Source: an uncultured Demequina sp. (GTDB lineage: Bacteria > Actinomycetota > Actinomycetes > Actinomycetales > Demequinaceae). From it: DNA of 6,861 nt. This document shows positions 1 through 6,737 of this stretch, piece after piece (positions within the stretch are counted from its first letter, which is position 1; each line of letters begins with the position of its first letter). The translations under genes and the position numbers were made by a program. A model generated the notes under the pieces. The model was not told where the DNA came from, did no database searches, and saw nothing but the letters and a program-made list of their open reading frames with translations. Location: positions 1 to 6,861 of the forward strand of contig CALALQ010000124.1 of assembly GCA_937925595.1 (NCBI GenBank). The letters run 5' to 3'.

Positions 1-880
1 TGTCGAGCCGCTCCTTTATGCGGCTTCCGGCGCGACGTTCGGGTGGGCACATGGTCAGCCAGCGCTGTAGCACCGCGATCTCGTCGTCGCGTCGCCCGAG
101 CTTGCGGTAGATGATTGCGGCCTGTTCGGTGTACCACGGTGCGGGTTCTCGGCCTTCGCGCGCGGCCTCGGCCCCCTGGATCGCGGCGGTGCAGAGCTCC
201 AGCGCATCTTCGAGCCGGCCCTCGCGCTTGAGCTGCTTGATTGGCTCAACAAGTTGCAGGTAGTGGACGCCGTTGACCATGCCTGCGGCAAAGGATGCCC
301 CTCGTGCGCCACCTTCAGCGAGTGCGGCGGCCACGATTTTGTCGATGTTCGCCTGGTGGGTCGCAACCTTCGCTCCCGATGAGAGGGGCGGCCGGTTGGT
401 TGCCGACCACTCCCACTTCGGCGCGGTGTTCGGGAGCCACGCCCAGGCCTCCGCCCGCAGCCCTTTCGGAAGAAGCTCGGTGAAGATCTGGATAGCGACC
501 GCCCGTGCACCGCCCGCCGAGAGGTCGATGCGCGCTGCGACGTAGCCGGGTAGGTACCCGATCCGCTCGCCCTCGACGTGTACGGCGACTGCCGATGGGT
601 CGGCCTTGTTGTGGGGTTCGCGCTGCAGAACACCGGGCAGCTCGAGGTAGCCACGATCGGTCGCACCGTGGCGCTCGGCGAGGCGGGTGATGGCTTCCTT
701 CGCGAAGGTCGTTGTGCCTGACAACTTGACGAGGTCGGGCTCGCCGCCGGGAACGATCTCGACGTCAACCTGGAACGCGCGGTTGTTCCGCGACGCTTCC
801 TCCCGGGGCGCCATTGGCACTGGCGTTCGTCCCTTTGGCTTCGTCGCGGTCTTGCCGAACAGACGCTGAAGCAACCCCAT
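1..880 (-). CDS. HIRAN-domain protein with TPR-like C-terminus (partial at left edge)
   Basis: The frame has no stop before the left edge, so the gene is partial; 293 residues are visible. The chosen start is the ATG at 878-880, giving a basic amphipathic N-terminus (MGLLQRLFGK). The frame stays open upstream to another ATG at 1046-1048, but that extension is rich in Pro/Ser/Arg and looks non-coding. No clear Shine-Dalgarno precedes either start. Residues about 36-150 resemble a HIRAN domain: the run REPHNKADPSAVAV (87-100) followed by IGYLP (107-111) matches the family pattern of REPxNxxDxxAIxV then GYLP. HIRAN domains are known from SWI2/SNF2 proteins such as HLTF, where they bind 3' DNA ends, and they also occur alone in bacteria. 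Residues about 212-285 form helix pairs with TPR-like spacing (LKREGRLEDALELC, then YRKLGRRDDEIAVLQRW). It is transcribed divergently from the nuclease-like gene at 1055. A DNA-sensing or adaptor role is inference. Confidence 0.85.
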   Translation of the reverse strand, partial: MGLLQRLFGKTATKPKGRTPVPMAPREEASRNNRAFQVDVEIVPGGEPDLVKLSGTTTFAKEAITRLAERHGATDRGYLELPGVLQREPHNKADPSAVAVHVEGERIGYLPGYVAARIDLSAGGARAVAIQIFTELLPKGLRAEAWAWLPNTAPKWEWSATNRPPLSSGAKVATHQANIDKIVAAALAEGGARGASFAAGMVNGVHYLQLVEPIKQLKREGRLEDALELCTAAIQGAEAAREGREPAPWYTEQAAIIYRKLGRRDDEIAVLQRWLTMCPPERRAGSRIKERLD

Positions 881-1054
881 AGCGATGATCTTGGCATAGG
901 CGGACGGCCGCTGCCGCCGAGGTTCAAGCACGACGCCCTTCACCGCCAGTTCATCGGGGTATCGCGGGCGACTTTCACCGATCGGGCGAGCCGATGGGAC
1001 TGCTAAGGATGCGCTAGGTGGATCGCGTGCAACGGACAGTGCGATCATTTGGGC
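881..1054. promoter_or_regulatory. Divergent intergenic region
   Basis: These 174 bases separate the starts of the HIRAN gene (minus) and the nuclease-like gene (plus), so promoters for both should lie here or just inside the genes. I see no convincing -35/-10 pair on either strand and no strong palindrome. The minus frame of the HIRAN gene stays open throughout, and its ATG at 1046-1048 abuts a TTG at 1049 in frame with the plus gene. The true starts could therefore be closer together than annotated. Confidence 0.4.
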
Positions 1055-2251
1055 ATGGCCACTCGAGTTCCCTCCTACGTCGTATGGAAGCAGGCAGGTG
1101 AACATCCGACAGAGCGACACCAGGCCTTCTACAGGAAGTTTCGGCAACGCCTCCTCGACGGGGACCCCGTCGACATCGGCGATAACGACGGCTACCTGGC
1201 GATGTTCCGTGCTGAGTGCGTCGAAGTGTTCCACACGGACGAAGAGCTCGCGTTGCAGATGATCGGGAGGCTCCGCGAGGCGTACCCGGAACTCGACTGT
1301 TTAAGTGCTGAGCACATCGAATCTGAGATGCGGATGCTTCGCGGAGAGTGGGTGGAAGCGTTTGATCTTGCACGACTGCGGGTTCAGACGATCCTGCTCA
1401 CCTCGATGCCGGACGAAGTCGGCCACCCGCGACTCGAGCACTGGCGGTTCTGGAGGTCGGGTCGCAACAACGTCACCAAACCGGGGCTCGGGATGCTTGG
1501 AGACGTGATGGACGAGCTACAAGCCGAGCTCGACGCGTTCCATGACGGTTACGGCGTCAGTATCGCCGAGCACTTCTGGTCGCTCCTGACCGCTGACGGG
1601 CCGGCAGAGGAGGTCGCTCGCTCCGTGCAGGGGATGGTTGGGAAGAACCTGAGCTTCGAGGACATCGTCTGGTGCGTGAACTTCGGACGGGAACCAGACC
1701 GAAAGCCAGCCGTGCTTACCGCGTTTTACCGGTACCCACAGTTTTCCCGACCGATACCGACCCCTCGCCCGGTCTGGCATCCCCTACGGTTCGGCCCCCT
1801 ATGGGACGAGTTCGTGCGCACGATCGTCCGCGACGCGGAGAACCGTGCTCGTGTGGGGGTCGAGCTTCCCGGGGTCGGGATGGGGTGGGTGTCGGAGACC
1901 CGACTACTAAACGAAATGCGGCAAGCGTTCCCCGAAGAGACCGTACTCCACCAGGCAAGGCCGTTCTGGCTCCGGCAACAGTCGCTGGACATTGTCTTCC
2001 AGGATCGGAACGTCGCCATCGAATACCAGGGTGTCCAGCACTCCCGTCCCGTCGATTACTTCGGGGGCGAGGACTCATTCGTCCGGCAGCAGCATCGCGA
2101 CCTTGACAAGCGGATAGCGTGCGAGCGGAACGGGGTGACGCTCATCGAGGTGTTTCCGAACTACAACCTGCAAGATGTCATCGCCACTGTACGGGCGGCA
2201 CTCGACGCAACAGGCGCGACTGGCGACGCAACCGCGGCTGCACGCGACTGA
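1055..2251 (+). CDS. Helical protein with C-terminal Vsr/EDxHD-like (restriction-fold) nuclease domain
   Basis: This frame encodes 398 residues from ATG 1055; a TTG at 1049 is the only nearby alternative, and neither has a good Shine-Dalgarno. The N-terminal half looks helical, with an FYRKF motif (25-29) followed by DGDPVDIGDNDGYLAMF (35-51), a pattern I associate with TPR-like or TerB_N-associated proteins. The C-terminal part, from about residue 275, carries GMGWVSETRLL, then LDIVF, IEYQGVQH, FGG and RDLDK. Candidate catalytic residues are E281, D312, E323, Q325, H329 and D349. This order of Glu, Asp, EYQG-x-QH and Asp fits a Vsr/EDxHD-type branch of the PD-(D/E)XK nuclease superfamily, and similar C-termini occur on TerB_N proteins. 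The last 15 residues are Ala/Thr-rich and probably a tail. It is divergent from the HIRAN gene; the decayed membrane gene begins 2 bases after its stop. Nuclease assignment is good by motif; substrate is unknown. Confidence 0.92.
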   Translation: MATRVPSYVVWKQAGEHPTERHQAFYRKFRQRLLDGDPVDIGDNDGYLAMFRAECVEVFHTDEELALQMIGRLREAYPELDCLSAEHIESEMRMLRGEWVEAFDLARLRVQTILLTSMPDEVGHPRLEHWRFWRSGRNNVTKPGLGMLGDVMDELQAELDAFHDGYGVSIAEHFWSLLTADGPAEEVARSVQGMVGKNLSFEDIVWCVNFGREPDRKPAVLTAFYRYPQFSRPIPTPRPVWHPLRFGPLWDEFVRTIVRDAENRARVGVELPGVGMGWVSETRLLNEMRQAFPEETVLHQARPFWLRQQSLDIVFQDRNVAIEYQGVQHSRPVDYFGGEDSFVRQQHRDLDKRIACERNGVTLIEVFPNYNLQDVIATVRAALDATGATGDATAAARD

Positions 2252-2253
2252 CT

Positions 2254-2764
2254 TTGGTGGGGGCTGGGTCCTTGACGCTCGTCGTGGCCGGCCTCACGAT
2301 GACGGTGTTTGCCGGCGCTCGCCCCCTCCCTCGACTCGCCGACCAGAGTCATCTCCTCAACCGACTGTCGTCGCTTGGCCGCTACGGTACCGGGGCCTTT
2401 CTACCTTATGTTTCGACATTCCTAGGCGGCATAGCCGGAGTGGCTGTGCCGTGGGCTTGGCGCAGCAAGTTGCCGACGCACTGGCTTCGCTCGTCGGGGC
2501 CGTGAGCTCTACGCGACCCAGGCCGCGATCGTCATCTTCCTGGTGCGGTTGGCGATCGACCTCATACGGCTCGGCGTCGATCGTCGTCGCGGAGGGTTCG
2601 CGCGGGCCGTCACTTACTAAGTCGGCCATCGCGTAACGAAAGCGTGCGATCATCTCGCGGTCACGCGATGGACCATTGCGCTCACGTCTCTGCTGCTAGT
2701 TTCGCTCGCTTCGGCAACCGCGATCGTCTCGATGTTCCTGCAGCCGGCTGGACCACTCTCCTAA
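2254..2764 (+). pseudogene. Probable decayed small membrane-protein gene
   Basis: No intact gene spans this stretch, but hydrophobic segments line up on the plus strand. One frame, from TTG 2254 or GTG 2257 (right after the upstream stop) to TGA 2503-2505, gives about 83 residues. It has a hydrophobic helix near its start (LTLVVAGLTMTVFAG) and another at about 2398-2460. Removing one G from the GGGG run at 2496-2499 joins it smoothly to a second frame (SSGRELYATQAAIVIFLVRL). That frame has a coding-like base pattern by hand count (about 72, 46 and 82% GC at codon positions 1, 2 and 3 over 2501-2617). It hits TAA at 2618-2620, then continues in the same frame with another helix (WTIALTSLLLVSLASATAIV, 2669 onward) to TAA 2762-2764. 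A multi-helix membrane protein broken by one frameshift and one nonsense codon explains this best. The alternatives are sequencing error, two tiny membrane proteins, or a minus-strand ORF (2653 to 2357) with no recognisable domain. No family recognised. Confidence 0.42.
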
Positions 2765-2909
2765 ACCGCATCTCTCGCCTGCTCTTATCGGTCTCGTCGG
2801 TATATGTCGCGCGCACTTTGGTCGGTCCTCATTCGTACCCGCCCTCGTCGTAGACGTTGGCGCCGACCAAGCCGGCCGCCAGACGGCCCAAACCAGATAA
2901 TCTTCGACG
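2765..2909. other. Non-coding or decayed spacer before the DUF3800 gene
   Basis: No complete gene is visible here. The frame used by the DUF3800 gene is open from about 2700 to TAA 2898-2900 and has a mildly hydrophobic, coding-like tail, possibly the last part of the broken membrane gene after a further frameshift. That TAA, 10 bases before GTG 2910, rules out any upstream start for DUF3800 in this frame. No promoter was identified. Confidence 0.35.
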
Positions 2910-3773
2910 GTGCTCATCTTCTACGCCGACGAATACGGCGACCATTCGATGCTCGCCAAGCACGGCATTCAGCCAGCGGAACTGAAGGCGGGAGTCAGCG
3001 AGTACTTCATCCTCGCTGCCGTCGGAGTCCGAGACACATCACGCAAGCCGCTCGCAGAGGAGCTGTTCGCGCTCAAACGTAAGCACTTTGGGGACGCGGC
3101 AGACACGCTTCCATGGGGACAGACAGAGATTAAGGGGCGCTTCCTCTTCCGTGTAAGCCGAAGCGTGGCCACGGGAAATGTCTTGAGCAGCCCCCAAGGC
3201 TATGAACAACTGAACACAGTGGAAAAGGTCAGCGCCCTCGTCAATGACCTAGGACTGATATTTGCGAAGTATCGACCGCTCGTCTTCGCGATGTGTGTAG
3301 ACAAGACCGCTCTACTGCGCAGACGGCCTGAGACAAATCCGCTCGGCGCCGCGTACGCGTACTTGCACCAGCGCATCGCCCTAAGCATGGAGAAGCTCTA
3401 TGCCGGCGACGCCGCGATCATCGTTGCCGATCAGCAGACACAGCACGAGGTGTACTTCCGCTCCGGCCAGATGCATGAGACCCGTGAGGCGTTCACAAGT
3501 GGTCTTCTGGTGAAACCGAACTTCAATCTCGTTCTGGACAAGCCGCTGTGGGTTGACACTGATCTCAGTTCGTGGGACAGGGAGATAATCCAGCTCGCAG
3601 ACATCGTTGCCTACAGCGCGGCGGAGTGCATGAAGCGAGGCGAAGCTCCGACGGAGCCCCACTACCTATGGGATCGGGTTCAGCCCTGCCTCCAGGTGCA
3701 CTGGAGCAGCGGGAAGATCGCGGGTGCGGGCTTCGCCGTGCACCCGAGGACCGTTCGGGTCCCCGACATATGA
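2910..3773 (+). CDS. DUF3800 family protein
   Basis: This gene encodes 287 residues starting at GTG 2910. An in-frame TAA at 2898-2900 leaves no other upstream start, and translation enters the domain at once. The N-terminal YADEYGD (residues 5-11) and the C-terminal IQLADIVAYSAAE (D231) are the two hallmark motifs of DUF3800. A further Asp, D174 in IIVADQQTQ, follows a beta-strand-like stretch in the middle. Conserved acids at D7, E8, D174 and D231 fit the RNase H-like fold proposed for the family, so a metal-dependent nuclease is plausible, but no activity is firmly established that I can cite. Length is typical. No signal peptide or membrane helix is seen, so it should be cytoplasmic. DUF3800 genes are common on phages, integrative elements and defence islands, which agrees with the neighbours. 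No Shine-Dalgarno is evident, so expression may depend on upstream transcription. Family call is secure, function is not. Confidence 0.95.
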   Translation: MLIFYADEYGDHSMLAKHGIQPAELKAGVSEYFILAAVGVRDTSRKPLAEELFALKRKHFGDAADTLPWGQTEIKGRFLFRVSRSVATGNVLSSPQGYEQLNTVEKVSALVNDLGLIFAKYRPLVFAMCVDKTALLRRRPETNPLGAAYAYLHQRIALSMEKLYAGDAAIIVADQQTQHEVYFRSGQMHETREAFTSGLLVKPNFNLVLDKPLWVDTDLSSWDREIIQLADIVAYSAAECMKRGEAPTEPHYLWDRVQPCLQVHWSSGKIAGAGFAVHPRTVRVPDI

Positions 3774-3942
3774 AAACCGGCGCTATCCGCGCGACCCACC
3801 GGATTCCAGAAGGCCAGCGCGTGCGCCGGTAGAAGAACTATAGCGAACCATGCTGAGAAATCAACTGACGGTCATGCGGGGCGCGATCAACGCGGTCACT
3901 TCGCCCCAAAGCCGGTTATCGCACGTGGTCTCGGTTTGTGAC

Positions 3943-3967
3943 GGCGCGACCCTCAGGCGGTCGCGCC
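3943..3967. terminator. GC-rich hairpin between convergent genes
   Basis: The sequence shows two perfect 9-base arms, GGCGCGACC at 3943-3951 and GGTCGCGCC at 3959-3967, around a 7-base loop. It lies about 170 bases after the DUF3800 stop. No T-run follows on either strand, so it is not a classical intrinsic terminator, although actinobacterial terminators often lack one. A structural element of an unrecognised repeat is an alternative. Confidence 0.35.
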
Positions 3968-4219
3968 AGCCGCCGCGAATCGGCGACGGAGCGGTCTTGA
4001 TGAGTCTAGGAGTCTCACAATCACCGGACGGGCGCCTATCGGAGGTCGGATGCCGTCCTTGGCGAGGGGTACCGGAAGGGTTAAGGCGCGGCGATGCGCT
4101 TTTGGTGGTGGGAGTCGATTCTGGTCAACTCGGCCCTCTGCCGGGAGTCGACCGCGAGCTCGCAGTTCGGGCGCAACGATCAGCCGCCGCGGCGCTCGAT
4201 GAAGCGAACGGACGCTGGC

Positions 4220-4271
4220 GGCGATCGTGAGACCTCATCAGGTGCCTCTGCTGGCACCGAAGGTGATCGCC
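4220..4271. terminator. Nested inverted repeat downstream of the ATPase gene
   Basis: An inner perfect stem (GGTGCC 4241-4246, GGCACC 4253-4258, 6-base loop) sits inside an outer pair (GGCGATC 4220-4226, GATCGCC 4265-4271). It lies 47-98 bases past the ATPase stop on the minus strand, where a terminator for that gene would be expected. There is no T-tract, so the role is tentative. Confidence 0.3.
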
Positions 4272-4317
4272 AGCACATGGCGACGACAGGATTTGCCGAG
4301 GCGTCTTAGAGTCCGAG

Positions 4318-6603
4318 CTACCGCACCTCGCTGCTGAGCGCCTCGAGGGTCTTCATAAGCAAGTCGAAGTCGCGGGGCGGGTCGGTCATGGCTGCCGCTT
4401 CCTGCAGCACCGCCGGGGTGATCGACACTCTGTAACGTTGCTCTAGCCACTTCTTGAAGTCCGCGGGAACGGGACTCTTCCGGGAAGGATCGGACCGGGC
4501 TAGATGATGCTCTTCGTCGAGCGAAGCCCAGCTGTCCACCCCCGGTACGAAGTATGAAACGGGCAGGTAACGGATGACGTCCACCTCGCCCAGCGCGAAA
4601 GGGGTGGCTCGAGAAGCGAGACCGGCTTCCAAGGCGCGCGTCAACCACGTCCGCATGTAGTTGGCTTCGTCACCCTTCTTCTTTGGATCGTTCGGTAGAC
4701 CTTCGATTACCACTGTCTTGGCGCTATCAACGTCGCCTCGAACAGCCAGCTCGGTGGCGCGCCGCCATACCTCGCTCAGTCGCTCTGCCCGCAGGTTGTC
4801 CAGCAGTGCAACCACGTGCGCATCGGTGTGGTCGAAGAGCACCTGGCTGTCGACAGTCTGAGCGAGCTTTGCGCCGCCGTGGAGGGGCACTACTTTCACG
4901 CGGGCCTGCCTCAGCCGCTGCCCGAGGAAGGCCTCCAGCAAGACCGCGTCATGCTCACCCTCAACGAGAAGGATGACTCGCGGCCAGCGCAGAAGGTCGC
5001 TCGGGACGAGGCCCAGCTGATCCAGCGCCCTGCGGTCGGATACGTCGAGACGCTGAATCAATGAGCGGCCGTACTTGGCCGCGTTCTTCTTGACCTCGGT
5101 GATGTTCCCCTCGGGAGCGTCGAGCAACTCAGGGGAGTGAGTTGACACCAACATAACCGTTCCGCTGTTCGCGCGTTTCCTGAGCGTGGCTGCCATGTGT
5201 GCTTCCGCCGCCCGGTGGAGCGCCGACTCTGGTTCGTCGACGACGTATAGGAGCGCACGGTGGTGGGTTTCGCCTAGCACAAGCTCGCGTACCTGTCGGG
5301 CGATGGCCTCGTTGATGGTGCGGGTTGCCCATTGCTGTTCCGCGCTGGAGAGGGCTTCGACGCGCAGGTTGCGTGGGCCGAAGGCCCAAAGAACGGGATC
5401 CGGGGTGAATGGCCGTTCCGAGCGGGGTAGCCTCAACTTCGCGCTCGGGGCATCAAGCAGTACTGACTTGAATTCCCTATTGACACGATGCTCAAGATCG
5501 GCGATGAACGCATCAAGGGTTGAGCGGATCTCAGCGCTCCGCCTTTCAACGAAACGCTCGATTTCGTCGTCGTCGTCGATCGTGGGGTCCATCAGGACGC
5601 TCCAGTCCGGCGCGGGCTCTGTCGGGGAGGTGGCTTGTGCGCGGAAAGCGGGCGAGAAGACTCTGGGCCCAGTTCTTCGTAGAGCGCTCGTAACGGGGGT
5701 ATCGGGGTCTCCATATAGCGCCGAGCTGAGTGCGGCGTGGAGGACGGCGAGGTGGTCGCGAGTTGCGGCAGTGATCTCGAGGTCAGTGCTGATGAGATCT
5801 ACGCCAAAGTCCACTCGCCCTCTCACTCGGACGGGTTCTACCTGGTCTGCGAAGTGGCCGCCGAAACTGTACGGCATGAACGGTGAAGGCTGAAGGAGGT
5901 GCCGCGCCGAGCCGCTTGACCAGACCTCGTTGAAGCTTGGGGCAAAGAGCGGACTTTCCGCGCTTGCCTCCTCAAAAAGCTCTGTCGGATCCTCGTCGGA
6001 CTCATGCTCGACGGAGTCGTATGCGGACTCCGCAAGGGCTTCCAACGCAGCGCATTCGGTCTTTGCCAACGGGCGCCGGGTGTCGGCGACGGGCCACACG
6101 TCCCAGCTCGGAGAAGAGGACGTGCCCGTGGGAGAGAACAGAAAAAGGGCGTCCTCGGCGATCTCACGCGACAGCGGAGTTGCGGTGCCGAGGCGACGCC
6201 ACATGAGATCGTCGATGAGCCGTTGCACCGCCCCAGACTCTACGATTCGCTGGTCGACGGGTGCCGCGAACTCGCGCATCTCCCATTGAAAGTCGCTGGC
6301 GCTCGCGCAGGCGGCGGCGATTGCATCGGCGGGTTCGCGCCCGAAGGCCGCCACGCGAACCGAGGACTCGTCGTCGCGAGTTGACGTTTGAGAGGGACTC
6401 CCGGCATGAAGCTGGACGATGAGCGCGACGTTGATGTCGCTTTCGATCCCACAGAGCGCATGGGTGATGCCCCTGAGAAGACGGGACTTGCCGGCACCGT
6501 TGAGCCCGTACACGACGTTTAGCCCAGGAGTCATTTGGAAGGGCTCATCCGTATGCAACAAGGAGTCATTAGGGAAGAGGAAGCCAACCAGAGATGATCG
6601 CAC
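4318..6603 (-). CDS. OLD-like ABC ATPase with C-terminal TOPRIM domain
   Basis: The gene encodes 761 residues from GTG 6601-6603. An in-frame TAG lies only 12 bases upstream, and the N-terminus leads straight into the ATPase strand, so this start is well supported. Walker A is GLNGAGKS (33-40). After an insert of nearly 380 residues, which includes an acidic helical stretch (about 342-380), come a signature-like LSSAEQQ (418-424), Walker B LLYVVDEPE (451-459, D456/E457) and the switch STHS (H489). From about 540 a TOPRIM domain follows: VEGEHD (E548) and a second strand VVALLDN (D602). The usual second Asp of the TOPRIM DxD motif is absent here. This ABC-ATPase plus TOPRIM order defines OLD-family nucleases (P2 Old; GajA of Gabija), which act in phage exclusion. 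No UvrD-like GajB gene is in the window, so it resembles a stand-alone OLD protein. It is convergent with DUF3800. Whether its nuclease is active is uncertain. Confidence 0.93.
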   Translation of the reverse strand: MRSSLVGFLFPNDSLLHTDEPFQMTPGLNVVYGLNGAGKSRLLRGITHALCGIESDINVALIVQLHAGSPSQTSTRDDESSVRVAAFGREPADAIAAACASASDFQWEMREFAAPVDQRIVESGAVQRLIDDLMWRRLGTATPLSREIAEDALFLFSPTGTSSSPSWDVWPVADTRRPLAKTECAALEALAESAYDSVEHESDEDPTELFEEASAESPLFAPSFNEVWSSGSARHLLQPSPFMPYSFGGHFADQVEPVRVRGRVDFGVDLISTDLEITAATRDHLAVLHAALSSALYGDPDTPVTSALRRTGPRVFSPAFRAQATSPTEPAPDWSVLMDPTIDDDDEIERFVERRSAEIRSTLDAFIADLEHRVNREFKSVLLDAPSAKLRLPRSERPFTPDPVLWAFGPRNLRVEALSSAEQQWATRTINEAIARQVRELVLGETHHRALLYVVDEPESALHRAAEAHMAATLRKRANSGTVMLVSTHSPELLDAPEGNITEVKKNAAKYGRSLIQRLDVSDRRALDQLGLVPSDLLRWPRVILLVEGEHDAVLLEAFLGQRLRQARVKVVPLHGGAKLAQTVDSQVLFDHTDAHVVALLDNLRAERLSEVWRRATELAVRGDVDSAKTVVIEGLPNDPKKKGDEANYMRTWLTRALEAGLASRATPFALGEVDVIRYLPVSYFVPGVDSWASLDEEHHLARSDPSRKSPVPADFKKWLEQRYRVSITPAVLQEAAAMTDPPRDFDLLMKTLEALSSEVR

Positions 6604-6608
6604 GGTTT

Positions 6609-6626
6609 CACGCTAGCGCCAGCGTG
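6609..6626. promoter_or_regulatory. 18 bp palindrome adjoining the ATPase start codon (candidate operator)
   Basis: CACGCTAGCGCCAGCGTG is a palindrome in which 8 of 9 base pairs match. It lies 5 bases upstream of the GTG start of the minus-strand ATPase gene, covering the place where a ribosome binding site would be. This position suits a repressor operator or an mRNA hairpin that blocks translation. The function is inferred from position and symmetry only. Confidence 0.45.
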
Positions 6627-6737
6627 TGAGGACATGCGGCAGTGACGCAATCGCGCCACGGCGACCGCCCTCAGCTGGATAACCCGCTCCCGGCCTCGAA
6701 CCTAAAGAGCCAGCGCACTGACCTACAGCGCCTCCGA

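Larger units (their letters stand above)
3774..4317. other. Convergent intergenic region with broken reading frames
   Basis: These 544 bases separate the 3' ends of the DUF3800 gene (plus) and the ATPase gene (minus). No ORF has a credible start and domain. Minus-strand frames are longer and more protein-like than chance suggests. One runs from 4305 to a TGA at 4180-4182 and continues in frame, with about 91% GC at third positions by hand count, to TAA at 4081-4083. A second, in another frame, is open from about 4128 to TGA 3861-3863 without an ATG, GTG or TTG start near its beginning. Plus-strand ORFs at 3850-4230 and 4094-4309 overlap these and show no recognisable domain. The best reading is a remnant gene or a dispersed repeat. 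No tRNA or rRNA signature was seen. Confidence 0.5.

Noticed and set aside
55..927. A 290-residue minus-strand ORF
   Set aside because: It is a shadow in another frame of the HIRAN gene: Arg/Ser/Pro-rich with no domain, while the overlapping frame carries the clear HIRAN motif.
881..1048. N-terminal extension of the HIRAN protein to the ATG at 1048
   Set aside because: The frame is open, but the residues are Pro/Ser/Arg-rich, and the start at 880 gives a typical N-terminus; conservation would be needed to overturn this.
2545..2580. Inverted CGATCGAC / GTCGATCG pair
   Set aside because: Short arms of low-complexity CG/AT steps, common in GC-rich coding DNA, with no positional meaning.
2357..2653. 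A 98-residue minus-strand ORF over the decayed membrane gene
   Set aside because: Its composition is plausible, but it has no recognisable domain, and the base pattern over 2501-2617 fits plus-strand coding better. It remains an alternative.
1039..2656. Recurrent GTGCGATCAT at 1039 and 2645 (plus) and at the ATPase start (minus)
   Set aside because: Matches of 10-13 bases are expected by chance in a window of this size, and the three sites share no consistent context.
3774..4317. tRNA, small RNA or CRISPR array in the convergent spacer
   Set aside because: There is no T-arm consensus, no regularly spaced repeats and no recognised RNA motif.
5186..5893. A 235-residue plus-strand ORF inside the ATPase gene
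   Set aside because: It is opposite to a frame with convincing ATPase and TOPRIM motifs and is Ser/Arg/Ala-rich, typical of an antisense shadow in GC-rich DNA.
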